A stretch of DNA of 64,000 bases from Isoetes taiwanensis. Its lineage: Eukaryota > Streptophyta > Lycopodiopsida > Isoetales > Isoetaceae. The DNA is taken from positions 942,786 through 1,006,785 of the forward strand of contig JAJEKV010000065.1 of NCBI GenBank assembly GCA_021234155.1, read 5' to 3'. Below, in pieces: positions 13,100-24,333 of the stretch (the first letter of the stretch is position 1; every line of letters starts with the position of its first letter). The notes beneath the pieces are model-generated. The model did not search any database and was not told the origin of the DNA. It saw only the letters and a list, made by a program, of their open reading frames with translations. Position numbers and translations under genes: made by a program.

Positions 13100-16000
13100 C
13101 GGATGGTATGACATGGAATGTAAAAGTAAGAGACTGAAATTTAAGACTGCAATACAGGAAGATAAATGCAGGATTCAGAAGGAATATCGAAGACTAGTGA
13201 GAAGGAAAAAATGAGCATACTACCAGGAAACATAGTAAGTGAATTGCTATTCTAAGTAAAGAAATTATGGATACAGTTGAGGGCTAAAAAATAGCACAGT
13301 AATCTCTTAAATGTGGCTAAATATCATGTGGTGGGTTTGCATGGATAAATGGAAAGGCAAGGTGATATTCTCACATTTTTAGACGTGGATATATTTGAAG
13401 GGCTCAAATCACTTTGTTAGACACCCTTAGATGAGAGATTGGTGATAAAGCAGTTGATGCACTTGGGTTAATGGCAGAAATAATAAATGGGCTGGCCAAC
13501 AGTAACCAATATCATCACTAAAATGATAAATAGAGCCTTAGTTGAAGGCTTCTATCACACATGGTGGGTCAATAGAGTGGTACTAATCTATAAAGCAAGC
13601 GATGTCAATGACCTCAATAATTATAGAATGATCATAATAAGTAGTTTGTTTTAAAAAATCGAAATGAAGCTAAGTGATTGGGCCGAGCTACGTATGTCAG
13701 AGCATATGGACAAGCAGGCTTTAGGCCTAATAGATCTGCAATAGACCACTTAATCACTATGAAAGCAGAGGTAGATGCTGTGAAGAGAACTAAAAAACCG
13801 CTCTTTGCTTGCTTCATGGATCTCATTAAAGCTTTTGATGCTAAGAAGAAGGAATATTTGTGAGTACATGGATCACATTGGAGTGCCACAGGAGCTCAAG
13901 AATGCAACTGATGAGTCTATCTTTCGCGCTAGATAATTAGTAATATTTGGGTAAAGCAAGGATGCCCTTTATCTCCTACATTGTTTGGAATGTATATATA
14001 GATTAATTAAAGGCCTAGATACAGAGACACGGTGAAGGGGGGGCTACAATTGCAGGATAGCTACCTGCTTACTTTGCTCTTATATGCAGATGATATTGTT
14101 ATCCTTGCGTGGAACCGCCATGATATGCAGAGACACTTAGATGCATTAGCCAACTTTTGTGATGCTACTGAAATACAAGTGAATTTGAGTAAGAATAAAA
14201 TTCTTATTATTGGGAAAAGAGTACATAACTTCCATCTCCAATATAAGGGAGAAGAGGTGGAAATAGCAGACATATACAAATATTTGGGATTCATAGTGGA
14301 TCACATTATGGGTGGAACAAAGCAGTTGGGCAACGCACTGATGCTGGAATTAAAGCGTTACATGCAATGCAGCAGAAAAGCTGGAATTGTAGACTGAAGA
14401 AAATGTTATATCAAACATTAGTCAGGATAGTCGTGCTATATAGATGTGAAGTATGGGGACCCGAACTAATGTAGAAAAGAGTTGGTAAAAATGCAAACCC
14501 CCTACCATATGGTACTAGTTAAAGCAGGGATGGAGATGTTAGAAGTTGAAGCACTATTTCTAACATTCAAGTATGTGCAAAAGGTCCATAATGATACAGA
14601 GCCATCTCAAGGGTGGTATAATAATGTGAATAAATGGTTGGATAAATGAAGAATGGTATTGAAAGATATTTTTTTTTTTTTGAAGGACGTCAAGCTTTAT
14701 TCACCAACTAGAAACCAGAGCAACATAAATGCAAAGACAGGATTATAACCCCAGTGGACAAACCGATCCAACTGAGCACAACCACCTGCCTATGCAAAAG
14801 AATGAATGTGAAGGTAAGTATGCCATATCAGTACTTTCTTCTCTTGATCAAGAGAAGAACAATTGTAAGCCATAACAATTTTATCTTGCGCCCACTGAAG
14901 AACAACCTCATCTGTTAAAAGATCTATGCCCTTAAAGATAAACAACCTCCTTCTCTTCAGATTGACCATAAAAGCCGACCACATGCGAGATGAAAAGCTT
15001 CGTTTAGTTGTTTGGGCCAAGCATCGGGATAGATAGCAAGCAAAATTTTCTTTGGCTAGATCGAGACGCGATGCCAAAAGGGTCAACAACCAAGACCATA
15101 CTGCCAAGCCTCTCACACAAGAAAAACAATGCTCAATACTCTCAACCCTTTCTTTGGCATAAAGGGCGAGCTCGAAATCCGATTATCCATTTTATGGACT
15201 AACACGTTGACTCACGAGGCATCTATGGATCACTTGCCACCACAAAACTACTACTTTGGGGTGAAGCGGCTTATCCCATACCCATATCCAAACACTTTTC
15301 CATTGTGGTCGAGGGACTGAAGATGCCATCTATTAGATGGAGGCAGGATTTCGAGAATGCACAAGCAATTTATACACGAAGACACAAACCGCCTGTTTGG
15401 ATATCCCGATGGCAACCCCATATGACTACCTCAATCGTGGACTTTAATCCTGTGGCAACAATGCGGCAATATGATTCCAGTTACTCTGTCCCATCGTACA
15501 ACAAGAACTTTGTTCTAAATGCTTCCCATGACATGAGATGATCGGACTCATACCAAGCCGCAATAGTATTTATACCAAATTGCTACCCATCGTCGTTGTG
15601 TCTTTGGATGAACAACCACACTTAGAGGCACATTCTGAGTGTCCCGCAAAGGAATCCACCGAACATGGAGTGGACAAGCGAAGACATGCCTCGGGATTAA
15701 TATGGAAAAGAGACTGACGGTGTCCCAAGCCGCATAAGCAACCCCTTTAGAAAGGGAGAAGCATTAGGATACGGATGCATATGATAAAGCAAAGCCCAAG
15801 GAAGGAGGGGCTTAATGGAGGCCTTATGAAATGGGAGACAATGCTGAATCGACCGCACCAACAACCTCGGGCCGGAGAATCATCCTTACCAATGAAAATC
15901 CTCCAAATGAACTTTGATATCATCACCTTGCTTTGGAGGTGAAAATCCAACATACCAAGACCACCGGTGCCTTAGGTCTAATGCATTTCGCCCAAGCTAC

Positions 16001-16998
16001 CTTGACCCTTTGCTCCTAACTCATTTCCACCCCAAATAAAATTTTCGGACGATCTGAACAATCTCCTCCATCTTACCTTTGAGACTAGTAAAGCAGACGC
16101 CATGTAGACATGAGTATTACTAAGAACACATTTAGCCACGGTGATTCTAGGGCATGGGCCGGTTTAGTTTGTATTCCACCAAAACAAGTGCTTTTGCAAC
16201 CCACTAATGATTTCATCCCAAGCATCCAAGCGAGACATGAATTCCAACTGGGATACCAAGCAACTTTGTGGTATTGCCATGCGAGAAGAATCTTCAAGGA
16301 TAGTCCAAAATCTGAGGGAGGGATGGGGATTTGTCCAACGTCCACAAAGCTGTACATTTTTGCCACCCTACAAGAACTCCTGATGCTAAGGAGAATGTGT
16401 CTAATAATAGCTTAGCATTACGAAGATTCTCAGCCTCGGCAATTAGGAACAAAAAAGTGTCATCGGCATATTGGTTACATACCTCTTGAGAACCATCGTC
16501 CATTGGGAGGCCTTGAATATTGGTATTGAAAGATATGCCATTAGAGGAGGATGAGCTACAGGAATGGGTCTAGCATATATAAGGGAAAAATCTTGGCATA
16601 ATGCAGACATGAAAATGGCTTCTACAAAAAGGAAATTAATTCAGCACTCGGAAAAGCATTGCATTTGTTGGGTAAGTTATCTTGCTTTAAAAGACATCTA
16701 TTGTGCAGCTTAAGATTAAGCTCGCATCATGGGAGTGGAGATTGGTAGATGGGAAAATTTCCTCAAAAATTTACGTACCTGTAAAACATGTGGAGCTGAT
16801 GTTCTTGAGGATGAGGCACACCTTATTCTTCATTGTCCTGCATATTAAAATTTGAGGAGATTGATGGATATTCCTATCGGAATCTCTTTATATGACTTCT
16901 TTCTGTTGCCAACTATTAGTGATTACTTGATAGATGTGATGAAAGTGAGAGATATGTCAATAAGAAATTATATACATCTACTAGAATTATATAAGAAA
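13100..16998 (+). mobile_element. degenerate microsatellite-clade LINE (copy B), split by an L1
   Basis: The ORF2 remnant runs 13100-14653 and resumes at 16537-16998. Recognisable blocks are VNRVVLIYKASDVNDLNNYR, then KQAGFRPNRSAIDHLITMK and FMDLIKAFDA, and an intact YADD box at 14083-14094 followed by QRHLDALANFCDATEIQVNL. After the L1 insert come GVEIGRWENFL and a zinc-finger-like CKTCGADVLEDEAHLILHCPAY near 16780-16850. There are many stops and frameshifts, and no ORF1 or endonuclease remains. Its 3' side meets the tail of a minus-strand LINE at about 17000, so its own hairpin module is missing. Confidence 0.8.
14670..16520 (-). mobile_element. 5'-truncated plant L1 inserted in LINE copy B
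   Basis: A poly(T) run at 14670-14681 marks the poly(A) tail of a minus-strand retroposon. The 16-base target duplication TGGTATTGAAAGATAT is present at 14654-14669 and again at 16521-16536, which fixes both ends. The body is about 1.85 kb. It begins just before the RT catalytic box (NQYADDTFLFL at about 16470), continues with LQSKVMISKFIWRI near 15930 and ends in an RVT-type zinc-binding region (14790-15116). Frames are broken. The perfect duplication suggests it is younger than its host LINE. Confidence 0.9.
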
Positions 16999-17000
16999 GA

Positions 17001-17060
17001 GAATAGAATAGATAGAGTTTTTATCGTCCACAGAGACCAATTAGCCTATGGGACCCAAAA
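17001..17060 (-). repeat. LINE copy A terminal hairpin module and (TATTC) tail
   Basis: In minus sense the sequence is TCCCATAGGCTAATTGGTCT, CTGTGGACGATAAAAACTC, then TATCTATTCTATTC. Stem arms at 17047-17043 and 17038-17034 pair with one internal G-T and one closing T-G wobble. The same module with a longer tail occurs at 44345-44410. Confidence 0.7.
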
Positions 17061-18292
17061 AGCAGGGGCAATAAGTGTATTATTGTCCGGGGTAAAAAAA
17101 ACCCCAGCCCCGAAGGGTTTTTGGGGGAAAAACCATGACAGGAATAGGATTGATGTCAAACTATACGAACATCTATCATGAGGGAAAAGAAATATGTACA
17201 CATATTAGGTAAGTGTCCAAGGATCGAGCTGATCCTGGCGATCCATGACCTCTTGAAGACCGTATCGAGGCCGTGTTCAACAACACATGCAGGGGCTGGC
17301 CAAGACAGACCAGCTCAACATAACGTATCCGAATGTCATCATATGCCAGATAGCTCTAAAGAGTGTGGCATTCGTCTTCCATAGCTCCAACTTGGTAGCG
17401 TTGACAAAGCCTCTCCTGGCGCAGCTCCCCAATCTATCTCCCCATCTCAATCTGGAGATGGTATATATCTGTGCGGATAGAGGCAATGGATACACACTTT
17501 TTCATGGGTAGATGAGTGCGCATGTAGCATTGCGGGCCCCGCTCCAACATGGGATTTATGTGACGTTGATAATGTGCCGCCTTGACCTGTTCAAGGGCGA
17601 TGGCATCCCATAGCTTGCGGAGGAAGCATGTATCAAGGTACTGTCTGAGACTGTGGTGATCTGCCTCCATTTGCACTCAGATGCACCTGTGCTCTTGCAC
17701 ATTTCATATGGCCAGCCACTGAGCTCTCTTTTCTCGCCAGCAGGCCTTTAGGCATTGAGGCTCCATTGCCACAGTGTAAGCGAGGTTAGGGAGTCGAGTA
17801 TCGTTCATACTGACCACCTTCTGGAAGTAGATGATGTATCTGCCAAGGGCCCCCTGCTGAAGATGCAAGGAACATGTCTCCTGCAATAGTATCTGCTACG
17901 GAACTGTAAACTTTACCCCTAGGGCCCGTGCCAAGAAAGCTTTTTGCACCTGCTCCGAGTCATTCCAAGTGGCGAGGGAAACCACCGAACCCCAGACCTC
18001 GACCCCATACAAAACCACAAGTTCTACTAGCACCTTGAATAGGTGCGACTGGTGGGCGCAATCATACAGCTCTGCCTTGTGGCTATTCTTCTGTGTTGCA
18101 TAGAGTTTCCAATCTATTGTGGCTCACAAGCGGATGGAATTGTCCCAGTTCATGGTAGACGGAAACTCCACCCTCAAGTATTTGTAAGCAGGCACCACTT
18201 CAACATTTTGGCCACGACAAGTGAGGATTAGGGCCATTGGCTGGCATGCAGACAATATGAGGACCATCTTAGTCTTGGCGAAGTCGACGCGC

Positions 18293-19302
18293 CTTGGTTA
18301 CCGGGAACGGCGTTCCGAACGCCGTTCCGGTTCCGAACACGTTCCAGGGCATGCCACGTTCTGGGAACTTTTGTTCTCGTTCCAAATGTGCATGTTACCC
18401 GGAACACCGTTCCGACAACGTTCCGGTAAGTTGGGAACGTTGTTCCCAACTATAAAATTTGTTTTATAAAATTCAGCTTTGTGGTGGGAGGATTATGGAT
18501 CAGTAATGAAAGAGCTTCAAAATTTGGCCATTTGTATATTATGCCAAGGAGCAAGCTCCTCATCTATTGAGCGTTTGTTTAGTCACATGGGAAGTGTAGC
18601 AACAAAGAAAAGGAACAAACTTGGCACACAGAAAACTAATGATCTTACTTTTGTTGGTGCAAACATGCGACTAATAGAATTCTGTTCTAAGATAGATTTT
18701 TCAAATGAGAAATTCATTGGTGTGCACAAAGAAGAAACAATACCTGCCGCATGTGAAGATGACGAAGACAATGACAATAATGAAGCCGAACATTGTGAGG
18801 ATGAAGAAATTGAAGCTGAAGAAGGTAATCGTGATAATGAGAATGAGGATATGCTCATTGCTACTGCTGAAAATGATTTTAGTTCTACTAGTTAAAGCAT
18901 TGTCATGAAATTAATGTTTTGAAAACTATTGTTTTAGCTACTTTATTATGAATATATTTCGAGGCTATCATGCCACATATTTGCTATAATAGAAGTTTTT
19001 TTTTTTATAATGATGGCTTAAGATATATTCGTCATAAAAGTTAAACTATGTGGTGTTTTTATAAGAATATGTAATACGGTAGAGCCTTATTTTCATTTGG
19101 CCATTATTATACATAACCCTTTGACATTTTAAACTTGAAAACTAGTTCAATAGGTTAATTAGCTCATGAGAACACCAAATCCATTTTCAAAACTTATTTT
19201 TTCCAAAGTTGGATGTTTCCGTTCCGAAGTGTTCTGGTTCCGGTTCCGGTTCCAGTATTCGGGTTGCCGTTCCGGTTCCCGTTCCGATTCCGGGTAACCA
19301 TG
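18293..19302 (+). mobile_element. hAT-superfamily DNA transposon, 1010 bp, deletion derivative
   Basis: It is flanked by the perfect 8-base target duplication CGACGCGC (18285-18292 and 19303-19310). Terminal inverted repeats start CTTGGTTACC on the left and CATGGTTACC on the right. Both subterminal zones (about 18305-18455 and 19215-19295) are dense in GGAAC/GTTCC motifs, probably transposase-binding repeats. Between them only the last part of a transposase gene remains, so the copy cannot encode a full enzyme. It lies in the RT of LINE copy A. Confidence 0.92.
18479..18895 (+). pseudogene. hAT transposase C-terminal dimerisation domain (fragment)
   Basis: A 138-codon open frame starts without an ATG, just after a splice-acceptor-like TTCAG at 18474-18478, so it looks like the last exon of a transposase gene. 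WWEDYGSVMKELQNLAICIL, then SSSSIERLFSHMGSVATKKR and DLTFVGANMRL are the hAT C-terminal dimerisation signature. A very acidic tail follows (about 18745-18870) and a TAA stop ends it. The RNase H-like catalytic core is absent. The frame has no internal stop, which suggests a fairly recent insertion. Confidence 0.9.
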
Positions 19303-22279
19303 CGACGCGCATGTCAGTCATCTGGCAAAATGTGTCCATGGAATCGAGATGGCATTGCATGCCCATCTGAGTGTGAGCTAGGAGGACCACCATCAGCGTA
19401 GATCAGCTGCCTGGTGATCTGGTGTAGAAGTTGAGCCCCATTGCCTCCATTATCATCAAGCCATCTCTCCAACTCAACAATGTACAGGCCAAATAGTGTG
19501 GGAGAGAGAGGGCATCCCCGGCAGACCCCGATACTACTCTCAAATGGTTGGCCCACTGGTTGCAGCTAGCCTGTGCATGTCTCATATAACCTGTACACCA
19601 CATTCTGCAGGGACGTCTAGCTGTTGCAAATCTCACTCACAGTTTTTCCCGAGGCACAGTGTCAAAAGCCTTGGTGAAGTCGATGGTCCTGCCCACTTGA
19701 GTAACGCTGCATGCATGCCATTGAGGTCTGGTACTTTTCCACTGGCTAGACATTGCAGCCCATGCGCTACCTCCACCTTTGTGATTTATCGGACCCTGCT
19801 GCGGGGGGTAATGATGCCCGTGCACCCTCAAAATTGTAGAGCTGCTGTAGCTATTGCCCCTACTGCTCTGGGGTGATGTTTCCTATGGGCGGCACTGGCC
19901 TCCTGAGCCTCTTCGGTAGAAGGTCCTGAGATGACGTTCCAGAAGGAAGAACATTTCATGTTGATGGGCCGCAGTGTACCTAGTCTTTCTAGCCTTAAGG
20001 AAAGTGCAGTATTGCCTGACCACGTCCGGGTGTAGAGCAGGATCTGTGACTTGGCAGAGCCAGCATTTGCGTTCCTTGCACTCAGCATCAAACCACTGGT
20101 TACGCGGAAAGGTTGTAGCTCCCGAGGTTTACCAGGGCAGGCTTCTCCCAAAACATCTTTCTGGAGCAGCCTGAGGATATCAGTGAGCCTGCCTGCCTGC
20201 TGCTCTAGTGTTGAGCACTATAAGATGCTTGCCAGGTCCTCCGTAAGCATTTAGGAGTAAGTATGAGCATGCTTATAGTCCAGGCTGAGCTGGGGTATGC
20301 GAGGTGTTATACAGGTGGCTAGAGCAACCTGCCAAGCCAGCTGCAAGTAGAGTGGCAGGTGGTCTGAGTCTATCTCCTCATCCCTACTATCTGTTCCCAC
20401 TCGAAAATGCTTGACGATATGCACGTCTTGCTCGACCACCAATACATAGTCCACCACGTTGGACCCGCCTCCCTGGTTCTCTTGCCTGCAAGTATGCTGG
20501 CAAGAGGACGGTCACTGTGCTAGTCCATTGTAAATCACTAGGTCAAAGATACTGCAAAGCAACAACAGCTGCCTCCCATAGGGCAAGACCTGAATGTCAG
20601 TTGATGCCTGTGGCAAAGCTCCTTCTGAAGGGCTCAGTTGCAACACATCATATGCCAAAGGGTCAACTATCATTGGTTGTTCTGTGCCAATGCCTGGATT
20701 GAAGTCTCCAACGAGCATGACACTACCCCACTGCTTGTGCTACTGTACGTCATCGTATTAGATCGACATAGGGCTCCAATCTATCTATATCCGAGTGAGT
20801 GTAATAGAAGTTGCTCTCAGCATGTGGGAAGTAGCAAGCTGTCACAAAGAGAGGGCTATCACTGCAGTTCTACACACGCACCCACATGTACCCGTTATGC
20901 ATGTCTATCTTGCACAGGGAAATTTATTGTGCCAAGCTGTCCTAGTAGCAGGCGACCACTCTGTGTCCTTGCTTTCTTGTGCATTCATTAAAGATGGAGT
21001 AGCGCTGGTGGTTAGCTTATGTCCAGCATGCTCCCATGTTTCCATGAGGAAGATAAGGTCCATATCAATGGCAACTGAGTCGAGACTGTCTCCTTTCTGC
21101 CATGGAAAGCCCTGACAATCCCAAGAGACCACGTGCAGGCATAATCCCTATCTGCTGGCAGGAGCTGTAGCTGTGGATTTGGAGGTGGCAGCACAAGGAG
21201 TGGTGGTGGAGGTGGAGGCACCATGTGGCATGCTGGCGGTGGTAGGTGGGGCCATTGTGGCAGGATGTGCCTTGAGGATTCGAGGTGCCTGCATCAGCGT
21301 TTGGTGGCATGAAGATCTCGTCCTTCCCCGGACTAGCCCTATTGCTCCTCCCTGTTCGTAGACACTCTTGACTTTCTCCAACTCATGTCTGTGATTCTCC
21401 TATTGTGCCGGAGTCAGATCTTGGTCCACGTACATGGCAGTCCCCTTCAACTGCCTGCCCTGGCGCAGGATGACTGCTTGCTCTTATGCATCCCTGACTG
21501 CGAAGGTGACCACTCGGGGGCGGTCAGGGTGTTGGGCTCCATGGCGGCTCGCCCTAATAATATGTACGGGCATATGGAATGTCATTCGGGGCAGGATCTA
21601 TGTCTGGAGTCAGTTGATATGGTGCTCTCATGCCTCTTCTATCAGGCCGCACACCACTACATTGTGGCTCTCGCGTCTCCACTCCTGCGAGGTGGCCAGA
21701 CCCGTGCTGGCTACTGCAACATGCACTGTTTGTAGTGTGTAGGGCATGGGTTGTGGCCTGTGCTGAGGTGGTGGCGGCGTGGGGCAGCTTGGTGGTGCAT
21801 TGGTGGGCCACATGCTAGGAAACAGATAATGGTTCTTTGTTAATCGTATGCTTAAAACTGAAAATATATTTTATGTTCCAAAGGTCCTTTGAGTTTGCAT
21901 CCTGCCATCTTCACAAAGTATCCTTCACAAAGTATCCTGCCATCTTCTTTGCAGAATTGTTGGGAGTTCAAAAGATTGAGCAAAAGAAGGCGGTGTGCAG
22001 GCCTCCTTTCTACCCTACTGTGGTAAGCACAGCCTTTGAGCATTACCATTTATGATGTATGGTAGTTACTACTTATGGTGGTTTTCCTGCATTAGCTTAC
22101 CATGGTTTCAACGCTTATGCTTGTTCAGAATATGGACATGACCATTGCTTGTGTTGCATTGGCAGAATGCAAGGCTTTTGGGTCCATCCACATTTGATGC
22201 CTCCAAGCTGTGTGTCAAATTTGTTGGAACTGAACAGGCCAGGAAGAGGAACATGCAGTGACCATTAACATATTGAATT

Positions 22280-22560
22280 TCTGTTTTGCAATGTGAAATG
22301 CTTTTTAACAGATTTTGTTATGTTAAAAACTAACATAACAAACTTTGGTGCGAAAATTAACAAATTTTGTTATATTAGTGGATAACATAACAAATTTTAA
22401 CAGAATTTGTAATGTTAGTAATTGACATAACAAGTGGCATGAAAGCTTGACAAAAATAACCTTAATTTATCATTAACAAACAATTGGTTACTTTAAAATT
22501 TAGTTTAATTTAACCCCATGGTTTGAAAGTACCCTTACTTGGTAGCGCCAAATAAAATAA
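22280..22560. repeat. AT-rich repeat with short internal inverted motifs
   Basis: Repeated variants of AACAAATTTTGTTA and ATAACATAACAAA in both orientations fill 22300-22440. The right end ACCCCATGGTTTGAAAGTAC (22513-22532) matches the end of a similar AT-rich block at 41640-41830 (ACCCCATGGTGTGTAGGTAC), so the two appear to be copies of one dispersed element. No superfamily could be assigned. Confidence 0.4.
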
Positions 22561-22578
22561 ATAAAGATTGTACTTTGT

Positions 22579-22612
22579 AGCCATTTTGGCTCTAGTGGAT
22601 GTCAATATACAT
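22579..22612 (+). repeat. relic of the LINE 3' hairpin module
   Basis: AGCC-ATTTT-GGCT at 22579-22591 followed by CTAGTGGATGTCAATATA matches the module at 1610-1640, with a compensatory change in the stem. The microsatellite tail is not recognisable. Confidence 0.4.
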
Positions 22613-22689
22613 ATTTACTTACACTATTATCGTAAATTTTGTCTCAAACTAGTAGAAATTACATCTCTAATCAATACACTTGAAAGTCC

Positions 22690-22990
22690 AAAGGGAAAAT
22701 TTGTTTAATCCAATATCAAGAAGCATTTTGAAAAGATTAAAATTTCTAATGACATCAACGCCCATACTGATTACCCCATAAGATATCCCATGTACATGTC
22801 GATGTTTCTAAAACCACAATTGGAGCAGTCCTTGCTCAACAAGTGAATACTAAAGTGGATCAACAATACACTAGCAAACAACAGAAGAACTGTAGCACGA
22901 TGATATGTAGGTGGTCTGTGTTGTCACATGGTCCTTATTAACACTTGCATTCTGAATATCATTGTAGAGAGATTTTATGTAGTTGATTAT
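22690..22990 (+). pseudogene. Ty3/gypsy RNase H fragment
   Basis: Translation gives HVDVSKTTIGAVLAQQ near 22795-22842 followed by VDQQYTSKQQKNCSTMI, the start of the retroelement RNase H domain (DxSxxxIGAVLxQ). Upstream LESPKGKF and HFEKIK belong to the end of the RT/connection region. Stops and frameshifts occur, and no other part of the element is visible nearby. Confidence 0.6.
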
Positions 22991-23159
22991 TAATTGGCAA
23001 GTTTATGGTTCTTGTTAATAATTGTGTATTAGTGTTTCTCTGATTATGGACCGCGGTCCTCAGTCGGAGTAGATGTTCCTAAGTAAGAGTTTTTTGTGGA
23101 AGTGTGGATTTGATCCATCAACCCCTGAAGAGGACAGTTTGTTATTGTTTCCAAAGCCT

Positions 23160-24074
23160 GGGTTCACATGCGTCGTCAAGAGGTACGAAGTCATGCAAAA
23201 TGGCTCCATTTTTCGAGCCCCGTCATATGCCTTGCTCAATTTACATAGGGTAAAACAGAGCATTGTCAGAAATGACGTTGCACGTGAACCCAACCAAAGT
23301 CAAATCGAGGAGTTACAAGCTTAAAGAACAAGTACACTGCATTCTGCCCTTAGGTCCAATGAGGCATTGCCATGCAATGTTCAAAAACCAGAATATCCAT
23401 CTATTTACATTCTGTTTTTTACTAACATTCTGGTTTTTTGCATGACATTCTAGGCTCTAGCAATTAGCAGAATTACAAATCACAAACCAGAAATTCCTAG
23501 GATGGAAACAACGTTGATGCGCGGAGCGGAGAGGTGGCGACGCTGCATGTGAATCCAACCAAAGTCAATCGAGGAGTTACTGGCTTCATGTGATGTGGAA
23601 CGAGAAGGGGGGATGCCAACCCCCTGAATGCCTGACCCCTTCGTGTTCCACGACGTCAAGGCAAGAAGTTAACCGGATTCTACAGGTTTTTCATAGTGAT
23701 TTGCCATTCTAGATTAGAATGGATGCAGAAACTGCATGAAGGCAGACCCACTTGCCTTGATGTAACAACGAGCAGCAGCAGCAGCGTACGCCTGTTTTTA
23801 GAGCCGTTTCACATGCACCCTCGCAACCCTCAAGCTGGGTTCACGTGCATCTTCACGACCCTCACTATCACGTAAAAGGGCTCACTGTTTTACGCCCACC
23901 ATTGCAAATTTGCACAGGGCAAAACAGACCCCCTCTCCGGCGATGGTTGCATGTGAACCGGCACTCACCATCGCGTAAAACGGCTCGCCCTTTTACGCCC
24001 ACCGTCATCCACCATCACCATTTTGCACGAGGTAAAACAGGCCTGCTCTCTGGCGATGGTTTCATGTGAACCGG
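23160..24074. mobile_element. cluster of miniature inverted-repeat elements upstream of the GRAM gene
   Basis: A 132-base unit (23160-23291) starts GGGTTCACATGCGTCGTC and ends with its inverse GACGTTGCACGTGAACCC. A related unit (23837-23959) has arms GGGTTCACGTGCAT and GCATGTGAACC. A further arm TTCATGTGAACCGG follows at 24061. Between 23860 and 24074 two imperfect units of about 110 bases repeat ACGTAAAA...TTTTACGCCCACC...GGGCAAAACAG. A 36-base segment ending TCGAGGAGTTAC recurs at 23280-23316 and 23545-23580. The units have no ORF. Target duplications are unclear. Confidence 0.5.
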
Positions 24075-24170
24075 CTAGCGATCGCCATGATGGGCCTGTT
24101 TTGCCCCATGACGCGCAAAATCCCATGTCCCGGAATCAGGGTAAGATGATAAAACAAATAATATATTAGC

Positions 24171-24189
24171 CACGTCATTACCGCGTGTC
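24171..24189 (+). promoter_or_regulatory. ABRE-like plus CE3-like element in the GRAM gene promoter
   Basis: CCACGTCA (24170-24177) carries an ACGT core of the ABA-response type. CGCGTGTC (24182-24189) matches the core of coupling element CE3 described in cereal ABA-responsive promoters. The pair lies about 150 bases before the start codon. GEM-like GRAM proteins are often ABA-responsive, which fits, but activity is inferred only. Confidence 0.4.
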
Positions 24190-24333
24190 AAGCCTAGGGT
24201 TCGAGATTATAACATGCCCCAGATCCGGCATTAGCTCAGCATCCACTGCCATATCTTTCCTAGCACATTTCTTCCACAGTATTGCTGCTATTTCACTCTC
24301 AGGTCTAGCCTAGTAGCGCAATTTGAATCATAG

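Larger units (their letters stand above)
17000..21860 (-). mobile_element. microsatellite-clade LINE (copy A), near full length, frame-broken
   Basis: Going down the minus strand: a proline-rich ORF1-like stretch (21813-21630), an apurinic-type endonuclease (VVSWDCQGFPW near 21120, LIFLMETWEHAG, then GDFNPG near 20700 and SDHLPLYL near 20370), an RT (DFTKAFDTVPREKL near 19650, CRGCPLSPTLFGLYI near 19510, a damaged YADD box near 19390), and a C-terminal block LCQRYQVGAMEDECHTL near 17380. The end is the hairpin AGGCT-AATT-GGTCT (17047-17034 in minus sense), then a (TATTC)-like tail at 17017-17001. A hAT element interrupts the RT at 18293-19302. Removing it and one target copy restores the line MRVDFAKTKMVLI. 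Confidence 0.85.
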
